Assembly (NCBI GenBank): GCA_022791915.1
Contig: JAAWAB010000003.1
Coordinates: 55,518-119,517 of the forward strand
DNA length: 64,000 nt
DNA from: Clostridia bacterium
GTDB lineage: Bacteria > Bacillota > Clostridia > Christensenellales > Pumilibacteraceae
Direction of reading: 5' to 3'
Positions 29,628-38,097 of the stretch are shown one piece after another. The position numbers and the translations under genes were made by a program. Within the stretch, counting starts at the first letter, position 1, and each line of letters starts with the position of its first letter. The notes under the pieces are model-generated. The model saw nothing but the letters and a program-made list of their open reading frames with translations. It did not search any database and had not been told where the DNA came from.

Positions 29628-31464
29628 AATCAACATATTGGACAGCACTATATTCAATCGCATTGCCGCGGGAGAAGTTGTGGAAAATCCGCGTTCTGTC
29701 GTGAAAGAATTGGTGGAGAACAGTATAGACGCAGGCGCCGATTCGCTGTCGGTAGAAATTCGCAACGGCGGTATCGAATATATTTGCGTAAGCGATAACG
29801 GAAAAGGCATAGAAAAAGAGGATATGCCGATTGCCTTTATGCCGCATGCCACAAGCAAAATCAAAACAGTCAAGGATTTGGAAACGATCGGCACGCTGGG
29901 GTTTCGCGGAGAAGCATTACCCAGCATTGCTTCCGTAGCCGATGTAGAGATGATATCCCGAACGGCGAACAGTGAACTCGGATATAAAATCGAGTTACAC
30001 GGCGGACAAATTATCGAACAAGGCGAATGCGGAAGCAGTTACGGAACAAAAGTCATTGTTCGCCGTCTTTTCGGAAATATTCCCGCGCGCGCCAAATTTT
30101 TACGCAAATCGCAAATGGAAGAAAGTGATGTCACCGAAATGATGGCAAAAATAATTTTAGCAAATCCGTTGCTTAAAATCAAGTACATAATAAACGGAAA
30201 AACATACTATCAGTCAGATGGAAAAGGGGTAGATTCTGCCATATACAACATATACGGCAACGATTTTTTGCAAAATATGTGCCACGTTGACAGTAGTATG
30301 CCAGGCATAGTTCTATCCGGACTAATCGGAAAACCCGATTTTACCAAGCATAACCGAACATATCAAACATTGATTGTAAACGGCAGATATATCGTCAATA
30401 CCGATATATCTTATTGTATTCAGCAATGCTATCAGGAATATTTGATGAAACGCCGGTTTCCCGCTTATCTGCTATATCTTGATATCCCCGCGGATATGAT
30501 AGACGTAAACGTGCATCCCAACAAATTAGACGTTCGCTTTGCCTGCGAAAAGCAACTGAAAGGTTTTCTATACCACACAATAAAGAATAAGGTAGACGAG
30601 CTTGCCGCGATTCCCACTACGTTTACGCCTATATCTTTCCAATCCGAAGTGTCTCACGGTGAAACAGCGGCAACAACCGTGCAAAATAACGGGCACGATA
30701 ATGAAACAACAGACTTTTCCATCGAACGTTTTAACTTACACACTCCCACGCAGACTTTTGAACGCAACAAATCTCTATCTCGGGTGTCGGAATCGGGAAT
30801 CATTAAGACAAAACTCAATAATTTTATACAAAATGCAATTTTCAATACGTCTTCCGAAACATCGAAATCTTCAAATGAAATCGTATGCGAAGAAATAGAC
30901 ACATATCGTTATGCGGGCAAACTGTTTAACACGTATCTTTTGGCGGAAAACGGCGAAAATTTCTATATTATCGACCAGCACGCTGCCCATGAAAAATTGC
31001 TGTATGACCAACTTATAAAACGAATCAATACCGGCAATACCGCAATACAAGATTTACTTGTACCGTATATTTTTGAAGTTACTCCTACCGAAAAGATACT
31101 TCTTTGCGATAGATTATCACAAATCAATACGTATGGGTTCAAAATCGACCCGTTAAACGGTTGCTCGTTCACTCTTTATGCCGTTCCCGTGTGTTGCGCC
31201 GACATCGATTTGCGTAAGTTTATTTCGATTTTACTGAATGATTTGGAAGCTCCGCACAATCATGCGGATTTCATTAAAGAAAGCTTAATGCAAGCAGCAT
31301 GCAAAAGCGCAGTTAAAGGGGAAGACAACCTGACGGAAAACGAAATACAAACACTTCTTTGCCAAATGCAACAGTCTTCCATGACAAAATTTTGCCCACA
31401 TGGCAGACCGATTATTATTCAATATAAGAAATCCGATTTGGAAAAATTATTCAAACGTGTATGA
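29620..31464 (+). CDS. mutL: DNA mismatch repair protein MutL
   Basis: 614 residues. The GHKL ATPase is intact (AGEVVENPRSVVKELVENSIDAG, SDNGKGI, TLGFRGEALPSI). The C-terminal dimerisation domain has the endonuclease-type motifs DQHAAHEKLLYDQL, ACKSAVK and FCPHGRPI. In the DQHA(X)2E(X)4E motif the last acid is Asp instead of Glu. Family knowledge says organisms without MutH use this domain to nick the new strand, and no mutH is seen here. It overlaps mutS by 8 bases and miaA by 4. Confidence 0.97.
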   Translation: MNKINILDSTIFNRIAAGEVVENPRSVVKELVENSIDAGADSLSVEIRNGGIEYICVSDNGKGIEKEDMPIAFMPHATSKIKTVKDLETIGTLGFRGEALPSIASVADVEMISRTANSELGYKIELHGGQIIEQGECGSSYGTKVIVRRLFGNIPARAKFLRKSQMEESDVTEMMAKIILANPLLKIKYIINGKTYYQSDGKGVDSAIYNIYGNDFLQNMCHVDSSMPGIVLSGLIGKPDFTKHNRTYQTLIVNGRYIVNTDISYCIQQCYQEYLMKRRFPAYLLYLDIPADMIDVNVHPNKLDVRFACEKQLKGFLYHTIKNKVDELAAIPTTFTPISFQSEVSHGETAATTVQNNGHDNETTDFSIERFNLHTPTQTFERNKSLSRVSESGIIKTKLNNFIQNAIFNTSSETSKSSNEIVCEEIDTYRYAGKLFNTYLLAENGENFYIIDQHAAHEKLLYDQLIKRINTGNTAIQDLLVPYIFEVTPTEKILLCDRLSQINTYGFKIDPLNGCSFTLYAVPVCCADIDLRKFISILLNDLEAPHNHADFIKESLMQAACKSAVKGEDNLTENEIQTLLCQMQQSSMTKFCPHGRPIIIQYKKSDLEKLFKRV

Positions 31465-32372
31465 ACAAAGTTTTAATGATTGGTGGACCTACCGGAATAG
31501 GAAAATCAGCGGTTGCCGTGCAACTTGCTTTACGGTATAATTCGGTGATAATAGGTGCAGATTCCATGCAGATTTATAAAGGCATGGATATCGGTACGGG
31601 AAAAGTAACGGAGCAAGAAAAACAGGGCATATTGCATACTATGATAGACATAGTGATGCCGAATCAAGACTATTCCGTACAAAAATATGTGTTTGATGCA
31701 AAAAACGAAATAGCCAATGCCTTGCATCAAGGTAAAATCCCTATTGTTGTGGGCGGTACGGGTTTATACCTGAATGCATTAATAAACGAACAGAATTTTG
31801 CGGAAGCAGCGCCCAATTCTCAAATACGTGAATACTATTATGCCATTTATCGGGAAAGAGGAGCAGAACATCTTCACAAACTCTTATATAACGTTGATAG
31901 CACTACGGCAGCAAAAATTTCTCCGAACGACGTGAAACGTACTATTCGCGCATTGGAAATATACAATGTAACAGGGAAAAAAAAATCGGAATCCATATCG
32001 GAACACAAAAGCACATATGACATCAAATTTTTTGTTCTTGAATCGGAGCGGCAACTTTTATATAATAAAATCGATACACGTGTAGACGCAATGTTTCAAA
32101 ACGGACTAATCGATGAAGTGAAACGTCTACAACCGTATTGGGAATGCAGAAGCATGCAGGCAATCGGATATAAAGAAATCATAGAAAAAATCAAAAACAA
32201 TAATACTCCATATGATGCAATAGATGCAATCAAACAAAACAGTCGCCGTTATGCCAAAAGACAAATCACTTTCTTAAAATGGATACAAGCCGAAAAAACG
32301 CATGTCAGCAAAGACTATTACCATACAATTGCCGCCGGTACAGACCAATGGCTGAATGAGGGAACACCATGA
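31461..32372 (+). CDS. miaA: tRNA dimethylallyltransferase MiaA
   Basis: Adds an isopentenyl group to A37 of UNN-reading tRNAs, giving the MiaB substrate. The 303 residues show the P-loop GGPTGIGKSAVAVQLA, DSMQIYKGMDIGTGK and the later VGGTGLYLNALI. ATGA overlaps exist at both ends (mutL and ynbB), so three genes are probably translationally coupled. Base composition is more A-rich than upstream genes, but the family match is clear. Confidence 0.96.
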   Translation: MNKVLMIGGPTGIGKSAVAVQLALRYNSVIIGADSMQIYKGMDIGTGKVTEQEKQGILHTMIDIVMPNQDYSVQKYVFDAKNEIANALHQGKIPIVVGGTGLYLNALINEQNFAEAAPNSQIREYYYAIYRERGAEHLHKLLYNVDSTTAAKISPNDVKRTIRALEIYNVTGKKKSESISEHKSTYDIKFFVLESERQLLYNKIDTRVDAMFQNGLIDEVKRLQPYWECRSMQAIGYKEIIEKIKNNNTPYDAIDAIKQNSRRYAKRQITFLKWIQAEKTHVSKDYYHTIAAGTDQWLNEGTP

Positions 32373-33589
32373 ACGCACAAAAACATATTATCGATTGTGA
32401 AAACAAAGCCTTGCCGCAATTTGCTCATATCGATGCGATTGCATACGCGAATCAAGTGAAAGTTTTGCAAGCCTTTCAAAATCATAAAATAGCATTACGG
32501 CATTTTGCACCTACAACAGGATATGGCTACGACGATATCGGTCGAGATTCCCTGTCTGCCGTTTTTGCACAAATTTTCGAGGCGGAAAGTGCAATCGTAT
32601 CGCCTATGATTGCTTCGGGCACGCACGCAATCTCTTTAATGCTATTTGGGATTTTGCGCCCGAAAGATATTTTACTATCCGTTTCGGGTGACGTATACGA
32701 CACATTACAAGGCGTTATTACGGGAGTAGGGAACGGCTCACTGAAAGATTACGGTATTGGATATGAAAAAGTCGAATTAAAAAACGGCAAGTTCAATTAT
32801 GCCGCAATTCTAAACGCAATAGAAAAATGGCACCCCAAAGTTGTGTTTATTCAGCGTTCCCGCGGATATAATTGGAGAAAAGCGTTCTCGGCAGAAGAAA
32901 TACAAACCGTATGCGAATTCATAAAAAAACATGCTCAAAATATAATTATAGCGGTAGACAACTGCTATGGGGAATTCGTGTCAACATCCGAACCGACGGC
33001 GCTCGGCGCAGATATCTGCGCCGGTTCTATGATAAAAAATCCCGGCGGGGGATTGGCGCCCACAGGCGGATATATTGCAGGGAAAGCCGATTTAATCCAA
33101 GCGGTTGGCAACAGGATGACCGCTCCCGGAGTGGGTACGGAAATAGGTTCATATGCCGCCGATTACAGACCGTATTTTCAAGGCTTATTTATGGCGCCCC
33201 ACGTCACGGCGCAAGCGCTCAAAGGCGCCGTTTTGTTTTCGCATGTATTTTCATCGCTTGGATATAAAACTTTACCTGAAATCACAGAAACACCTAACGA
33301 TATCATTTGTTCCATTCAATTCGAGCGCTGCGAAGAACTGATTGATTTTTGCCGCACGATACAATCCGTTTCTCCGATTGACAGTCATGTAACGCCGTAT
33401 CCTTGGGATATGCCCGGATACGACCATCAAGTTATTATGGCAGCAGGAACATTCGTTCAAGGTGCATCTATTGAATTAAGCGCCGATTCTCCGATAAAAG
33501 CGCCATACATTGCATACTTGCAAGGCGGTTTAACGTATGAACACGCACGCTACGCCGCATTAAAATGCGCAGAAGCCCTTATTAAATAG
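32369..33589 (+). CDS. ynbB: PLP-dependent methionine gamma-lyase-family protein (YnbB/aluminium-resistance type)
   Basis: 406 residues of the aminotransferase-fold family annotated as methionine gamma-lyase-like. Visible blocks are FAPTTGYGYDDIGRDSLSAVFAQIF, MIASGTHAISLMLFG, VFIQRSRGY, AVDNCYGEFV and the PLP-lysine region SMIKNPGGGLAPTGGYIAG. The true substrate of this family is not settled. It overlaps miaA by 4 bases, although many Firmicutes have hfq at this position. It converges on the recombinase gene, with only 44 bases between them and no clear terminator. Confidence 0.88.
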   Translation: MNAQKHIIDCENKALPQFAHIDAIAYANQVKVLQAFQNHKIALRHFAPTTGYGYDDIGRDSLSAVFAQIFEAESAIVSPMIASGTHAISLMLFGILRPKDILLSVSGDVYDTLQGVITGVGNGSLKDYGIGYEKVELKNGKFNYAAILNAIEKWHPKVVFIQRSRGYNWRKAFSAEEIQTVCEFIKKHAQNIIIAVDNCYGEFVSTSEPTALGADICAGSMIKNPGGGLAPTGGYIAGKADLIQAVGNRMTAPGVGTEIGSYAADYRPYFQGLFMAPHVTAQALKGAVLFSHVFSSLGYKTLPEITETPNDIICSIQFERCEELIDFCRTIQSVSPIDSHVTPYPWDMPGYDHQVIMAAGTFVQGASIELSADSPIKAPYIAYLQGGLTYEHARYAALKCAEALIK

Positions 33590-33633
33590 CGCAAATTTCA
33601 ACTACTATGCGTGATACAACATGCAAAAACAGG

Positions 33634-34719
33634 TTAATTTTCTTTATCTGCTTTATGTAATGTAACTGCGTTAGCCGCTTTTTTGCGGATATCTTCGCTC
33701 ATTTGCGCATAATGCTTTTTTGTTGTATTTACGTCGCTATGTCCCAATACGTCTGCTACAACATAAATATCTTGCGTTTCATGATATAACGAAGTACCGA
33801 ATGTACTACGAAGTTTGTGCGGTGTAATGTTTTTCAACGGTGTAACCGTTTTGCTGTATTTTTTCACGAGATTTTCCACCGAGCGAACACAATATCGTGT
33901 GCCCTGATTGGATAAAAACATAGCCTTCGCATGGCGGACGCCATCTGCGAATTTGCTTCTATCGGTGGATTTGCATATTTTATCAAGCCAATCGAGATAG
34001 GAGAGAAGGGACGATTTTACTTCATCGGAAAAATACAAAATACTTTTATTGCCGCCTTTGCGTGTTACCGTAAAGCTGTTATTTTCAAACCGAAAATCGT
34101 CTTTATCAAGTCCTACAAGCTCGCTTACGCGAATTCCCGTCCCCAAAAACAACGTGAGAATCGCCGTATCGCGTTTGCCGTATTTTTGCTGATAACTTTT
34201 CTGACGAGCAGTAAGGTGTTCGCCGTTTTCGGCTTCGTTTAATAATGCGTCAACTTCATTGGCATCCAAACGTATGATCGGCTTTTCGTGTAACTTCGGC
34301 AAATCGACTTTGGCGCATACATTAGACGAAAGTTTATCTTTTTTGAAAAAATACTTAAAAAACGACCGCAATGACGAAAGTTTACGTTCTTTTGCTTTTT
34401 CTTCACAAGCACACGCTTTACCGTCTATGGAATAATGCGACAAATAGTCCAAATAAAGCTCGATATCGTATGCCCGCAGTTTTTCCAAATCCGCCAAAAC
34501 TATTTCTTTGACATCTAAATTTTTATACTTTTTCACAGTAAGATAGCGAAAAAACACTTTCAAATCATAGGCATAATTCAAACGTGTCAATACGGTCGTA
34601 CGCATTTGTATTCCTATAAAGAATTCCCGTACAAAATCCGGTAATGTATCTAAAATTTCATCTATCCGTTCCAAACCGTGTTCGTTTCGTTGCTTATAGT
34701 AATTTTCGTTGTTTTTCAT
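33634..34719 (-). CDS. Tyrosine recombinase, XerS-like
   Basis: 361 residues with an N-terminal SAM-like core-binding domain (about 1-150) and a catalytic domain holding Arg in GTGIRVSELVGL, Lys in the RKGGNKS hairpin, HKLRSTFGT, GHSDVNTTKKHYAQM (His and the nucleophile Tyr). Overall length and the N-terminal pattern (ERIDEILDTLPDFVREFF) resemble the single-protein XerS recombinase of streptococci, which resolves chromosome dimers at a dif site beside its gene. ATG 34719 (MKNNENYY) is preferred because TTGGAG is 9-10 bases upstream; an in-frame TTG lies at 34734. An ordinary phage-type integrase is the alternative, but no element borders it. Confidence 0.82.
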   Translation of the reverse strand: MKNNENYYKQRNEHGLERIDEILDTLPDFVREFFIGIQMRTTVLTRLNYAYDLKVFFRYLTVKKYKNLDVKEIVLADLEKLRAYDIELYLDYLSHYSIDGKACACEEKAKERKLSSLRSFFKYFFKKDKLSSNVCAKVDLPKLHEKPIIRLDANEVDALLNEAENGEHLTARQKSYQQKYGKRDTAILTLFLGTGIRVSELVGLDKDDFRFENNSFTVTRKGGNKSILYFSDEVKSSLLSYLDWLDKICKSTDRSKFADGVRHAKAMFLSNQGTRYCVRSVENLVKKYSKTVTPLKNITPHKLRSTFGTSLYHETQDIYVVADVLGHSDVNTTKKHYAQMSEDIRKKAANAVTLHKADKEN

Positions 34720-34751
34720 TGTTTCAATCTCCAATTCATAAGCTTAATTCC

Positions 34752-34780
34752 ATTATACCAAACTTTCGCTTAAAAATCAA
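34752..34780 (-). promoter_or_regulatory. Sigma-A promoter of the XerS-like gene
   Basis: On the minus strand, TTGATT (34780-34775), 17-base spacer, perfect TATAAT (34757-34752). The -10 overlaps one arm of a 10-base inverted repeat (ATACCAAACT 34755-34764; AGTTTGGTAT 34824-34833). Confidence 0.82.
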
Positions 34781-34795
34781 GCATTTAACGAATAC

Positions 34796-34826
34796 TTTTT
34801 CGTAAAAGAAGACTTTTACGCATAGT
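34796..34826. other. Candidate dif-like recombination site
   Basis: The palindrome CGTAAAAGAAGACTTTTACG (34801-34820; 8-base arms, 4-base centre) sits about 80 bases upstream of the XerS-like gene, just beyond its -35. Size, A/T-rich arms and position next to a xerS-like gene fit a dif site. It has no T-run, so it is not a terminator. Proof would need comparison with relatives. Confidence 0.45.
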
Positions 34827-34865
34827 TTGGTATGTCCCGTGTTTATGAATTTCTTTTACTCCCCA

Positions 34866-34901
34866 TAAGAAAACCCCATTCGAATATTTTCAAATGAGGT
34901 T
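34866..34901 (-). terminator. Terminator of the long glycan operon
   Basis: On the minus strand an 11-pair hairpin (AACCTCATTTG / CGAATGGGGTT with two U-G pairs, 34901-34872) is followed by TTTTCTTA. It lies about 160 bases after the stop of the last operon gene. Confidence 0.7.
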
Positions 34902-35060
34902 GTGCTTTAATTATACTCAAACTTAAAAAATTCTGTTTACAGCATACACGCATGCGTATGGTTTAATAAATGCATTTTTCTTATCTTATCAATTATAAAG
35001 GAACTATTATTCTATGCCACGCAAAGTAATTATTTGTGCCAAAAAATCCGTGAGCTTTTT
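34902..35060. other. Non-coding stretch after the glycan operon
   Basis: A/T-rich sequence. A plus-strand frame begins at 35014 behind AAAGGAAC but runs antisense into the oxidoreductase gene and has no recognisable features, so it is not called. Confidence 0.4.
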
Positions 35061-36122
35061 CTATTCGGTTTCAATTCTCTCTGCATTGCCGCTATGTACC
35101 GAACGGAAACAAGCATCTAAAATTTTCATTACCAGACGATTGTCTTCATGTGAAACCAGCAAAGATTCTTTCCCTTCCACAACTTTGATAAAATTTTCAT
35201 AAAAACTTTCCCAACGAGGAAGTTCGGGAATCGGAGCGGAGAATTCACGAAGATTTTCTACGGGGCGCGGCGCCATAGTACTCGACCTTCCGTTAGAAGT
35301 GAAAATAAACCCTTCTTCCCACCCGATTTCCTTTATATTCGCTTTCATCACTTTTCCGTCCGTCCCACCCCACACGGGCACAACGGCGGTTCCGTCATCA
35401 CCGCAGATATGCCAACGTCCTTCACCGATATAGCACCAACTATCCACCACAATCTGATAGCGCACGCCGTTCTCAAATCGTACCGAAATCCGATTGCAAT
35501 CATCCACATCGGGAAAATGTACGTTTACGGCATCCACGTAAACGCTTATCGGTTTGCTGTCTATCAAGTCGACCATCTGATCGATTAAGTGCACACTCCA
35601 ATCATACAGCATGCCACCACCCGCAACACGTGCACTTCTCCAATCACCGGGCAATCCTTTGCAACCGAACAGACGCGAATCGATAAAATACGGTTTTCCC
35701 ACAAGTTTTTCACGCAAAATGTTTTTTACGACACAATAATCGGCATCCCAACGACGATTCTGATGTACGGTAAAAATCATGCCTGTTGCACTTGCCACTG
35801 CCAGAACTTCGTCCAACTCATCGCAATTCATACATACGGGCTTTTCACAGACAACGTTCTTCCCTGCTCGCATTGCTTCGATACTGTACTGTTTATGCAC
35901 GTGATTGGGTGTTGCCACTAAAATGATGTCCGCATCCGTACAAGCATACACTTCTTGCGGCGTGGAAAATGTTCGCAATCCGAATTTGCGTGCCAATTCC
36001 ATACGCTCGGAACGAATGTCGTATGCTCCTATAACTTCGATATCCCCAATCCTATCACGTATATTTTCGTAATGCCATTGCCCTTGATTGCCAAAACCTA
36101 TAATAATCATGCCGTGTTTCAT
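35061..36122 (-). CDS. Gfo/Idh/MocA-family oxidoreductase
   Basis: 353 residues. The N-terminal Rossmann fold (IIIGFGNQGQWHYENI) binds NAD(P), the catalytic lysine lies in NVVCEKPVCMN, and a C-terminal alpha/beta sheet domain includes GGGMLYDWSVHLIDQM, a typical sugar-substrate block. ATG 36122 is chosen because GGAGAA lies 8 bases upstream; the longer frame would begin at a GTG inside that ribosome site. It is the last gene of the operon, 21 bases after a second family member. The substrate is probably a sugar or glycoside, identity unknown. Confidence 0.9.
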   Translation of the reverse strand: MKHGMIIIGFGNQGQWHYENIRDRIGDIEVIGAYDIRSERMELARKFGLRTFSTPQEVYACTDADIILVATPNHVHKQYSIEAMRAGKNVVCEKPVCMNCDELDEVLAVASATGMIFTVHQNRRWDADYCVVKNILREKLVGKPYFIDSRLFGCKGLPGDWRSARVAGGGMLYDWSVHLIDQMVDLIDSKPISVYVDAVNVHFPDVDDCNRISVRFENGVRYQIVVDSWCYIGEGRWHICGDDGTAVVPVWGGTDGKVMKANIKEIGWEEGFIFTSNGRSSTMAPRPVENLREFSAPIPELPRWESFYENFIKVVEGKESLLVSHEDNRLVMKILDACFRSVHSGNAERIETE

Positions 36123-36143
36123 GTTGCCGTTCTCCACTGATTG

Positions 36144-37214
36144 TTATAATGTAATCTCTCTTTTTTTCTCCGACGATTCATATAGAGCGTCCAAAAGTTT
36201 AGCGGATTCCAAAATATTGTCTATGTAGGTTTTTGTGTGTTCACCCGTACGCATCGCATTCAGAAAAGCCGTATCTTCCCGTTCCATTTGATTGGGAATG
36301 TTAAAGTTATAACGAACGGTTGTCAACTCGCCTTCGTCGGAAGTGGTGTAAAAAGTGAAATGCCCGCCATAAGCAAGCCGTGCGCCGCCTTTATCGCCCA
36401 TGAAGTCAATGAACATTTCATCTTCGCCGATATTTTGCGCCCAGGCTCCGTTAAACGAAACGGACGCTTTGTCGGTGCGAATATGTCCCGCAATATAATC
36501 GTCCACATCGTTGGTTCCGTTCAAGTCTTTGGTTTCTTCCGCCCACATGCCCAAGTATTTGTAAGACGCCATATCCTTCGCTATTTCGCTGTATGCGTCG
36601 CATGTCACCGTTTTAAGTTTGGCACCGCCTAACACATAGAGCACCAGGTCAAGAAAATGCACGCCCCAATCAATCAGCACGCCGCCACCCGACTGCGATT
36701 TTGTAGTAAACGCTCCACCCAACCCGGGAATACAACGATAACTCCGGAACGAGCAATATACGTGATAAATATTGCCGAATTTTCCGTTTCGATTCATTTC
36801 TTCCAGTAATTCCACCGATTTATTGTATCGGTTGCACACTCCGATATTCAGTAACTTGCCTTGTTTTTTGGCTTCTGCCGCCATTTCACACGACAATTTA
36901 TAATTAACCGTGATCGGCTTTTCACAGAATACGTGTTTGCCTGCCCGCAATGCGTCCATAGTAATGACGTAATGCGCATAATTAGGCGTTAAAACGTACA
37001 CCGCTTCCACTTCGGGATCGGCAAGCGCAATTTTGTAATCGGTGATAACTTTTTCCACGAAATCGTATTCATCTTTTTTTGCCTGCGCTTTGCTTTCAAT
37101 CAAATCGCATGCGTATTTTACGCGCACGTTTCCCATTGCCTTAAATGCGGGAAAATGTCCATTGGTAGCAATTCTGCCACATCCGACTACGGCTATACAA
37201 AATTCTTTTTTCAT
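36144..37214 (-). CDS. Gfo/Idh/MocA-family oxidoreductase
   Basis: 356 residues with the dinucleotide motif VVGCGRIATNGHFPAF, catalytic lysine in HVFCEKPITVN, and the substrate-domain block SGGGVLIDWGVHFLDLVLYVLGG. GAGGAT precedes the start. The two neighbouring oxidoreductases differ enough to act on different substrates or on opposite steps (oxidation, then reduction). With the sugar isomerase-like gene upstream this looks like a small intracellular sugar-processing set. Confidence 0.9.
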   Translation of the reverse strand: MKKEFCIAVVGCGRIATNGHFPAFKAMGNVRVKYACDLIESKAQAKKDEYDFVEKVITDYKIALADPEVEAVYVLTPNYAHYVITMDALRAGKHVFCEKPITVNYKLSCEMAAEAKKQGKLLNIGVCNRYNKSVELLEEMNRNGKFGNIYHVYCSFRSYRCIPGLGGAFTTKSQSGGGVLIDWGVHFLDLVLYVLGGAKLKTVTCDAYSEIAKDMASYKYLGMWAEETKDLNGTNDVDDYIAGHIRTDKASVSFNGAWAQNIGEDEMFIDFMGDKGGARLAYGGHFTFYTTSDEGELTTVRYNFNIPNQMEREDTAFLNAMRTGEHTKTYIDNILESAKLLDALYESSEKKREITL

Positions 37215-37248
37215 GTTTTTATCCTCTTTTTTCTTATTTTAATAGTTG

Positions 37249-38097
37249 TTATAATAAACCGCGAATATATTCTATACCTGCATGAATATCGTCAAACGGA
37301 TTGTCACCGGCTTCCCGTTCTACGGTCAAATATCCGTTGTAGCCGATTTCTTTCAAAGCGGATAGATATGATTTCCAATCCACATCGCCTTCGCCGATGG
37401 GAAGTTCCGCAAAGCCCTTGCAGGCGTTTAACGCCTCCACGCCACCCACAGCGAACGCGTGATATACGGTAGCAGGGTCGAGATTGTCGTCCAAACGCTT
37501 TCCGTCTTTCAAGTGTGTATGTACAATATAGTCCCGCAATACATACACCGCTTCCACAGCATCCTGCCCCGTTACCATGGTAAAGTTTGCCGGATCGAGA
37601 TTGACGCCTACCCCGCCTTTTGTATTCTCTAAAAAATCTTTAAGTACAGCGGCTTTTTCGGGTCCTGTTTCGATTGCAAGCGTAACATTTTTACGCATAG
37701 CGTATAGACCGCATTCGGTAAGTGCGCGTAGCATAACCGCATAGCGCGGATTCGATTTATCATCGGGAATCACACCGATATGCGTTGTTACCACATGCGT
37801 TCCGAATTCGGCTGCCAAATCCACAATACGTTTGGTCTGTTCGATTCGGGTAGCATTATCCGCTTCGATTTCAAAGCCATATCCCCCCAAATCCCCACAT
37901 AACGCACTGATTTCCAAACCGTTTTCCACTAATTTTTTGCGATAATGTGCTTTCTGTTCTTCCGTTAAACTACTCGGACTGAATATGCCTTTTGTCGCGT
38001 AAATTTGTACGCCGTCGGCTTTCAGACGCGCCGCTTCGATGAGCGCCTCGTCTAACGTGTTTTTTTTCATACAGTCGGTAATGATGCCGATTTTCAT
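37249..38097 (-). CDS. Sugar phosphate isomerase/epimerase-like TIM-barrel protein
   Basis: 282 residues of the xylose-isomerase-like/AP-endonuclease-2 fold. Probable metal ligands are visible in order: Glu in LAIETGPEK, Asp in GVNLDPANF, His in IVHTHLKDGK and Glu in LTVEREAG. The start at 38097 overlaps the preceding stop (ATGA); the longer frame lacks family-like sequence. Relatives serve as epimerases, inosose dehydratases or, paired with Gfo/Idh enzymes, as lyases that split 3-keto glycosides. The neighbourhood favours the last group. Confidence 0.87.
   Translation of the reverse strand: MKIGIITDCMKKNTLDEALIEAARLKADGVQIYATKGIFSPSSLTEEQKAHYRKKLVENGLEISALCGDLGGYGFEIEADNATRIEQTKRIVDLAAEFGTHVVTTHIGVIPDDKSNPRYAVMLRALTECGLYAMRKNVTLAIETGPEKAAVLKDFLENTKGGVGVNLDPANFTMVTGQDAVEAVYVLRDYIVHTHLKDGKRLDDNLDPATVYHAFAVGGVEALNACKGFAELPIGEGDVDWKSYLSALKEIGYNGYLTVEREAGDNPFDDIHAGIEYIRGLL

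Noticed and set aside
33634..34719. Integrase of a mobile element or prophage
   Set aside because: No att repeats, tRNA target, phage or transfer genes nearby, and the protein looks like the housekeeping XerS type.
34755..34833. Invertible promoter driven by the recombinase
   Set aside because: Arms are only 10 bases and inversion would not create a good promoter on the other side; kept only as a low-scored finding.
35014..35202. 62-codon plus-strand frame with AAAGGAAC upstream
   Set aside because: Runs antisense into the oxidoreductase gene and shows no conserved-looking features.
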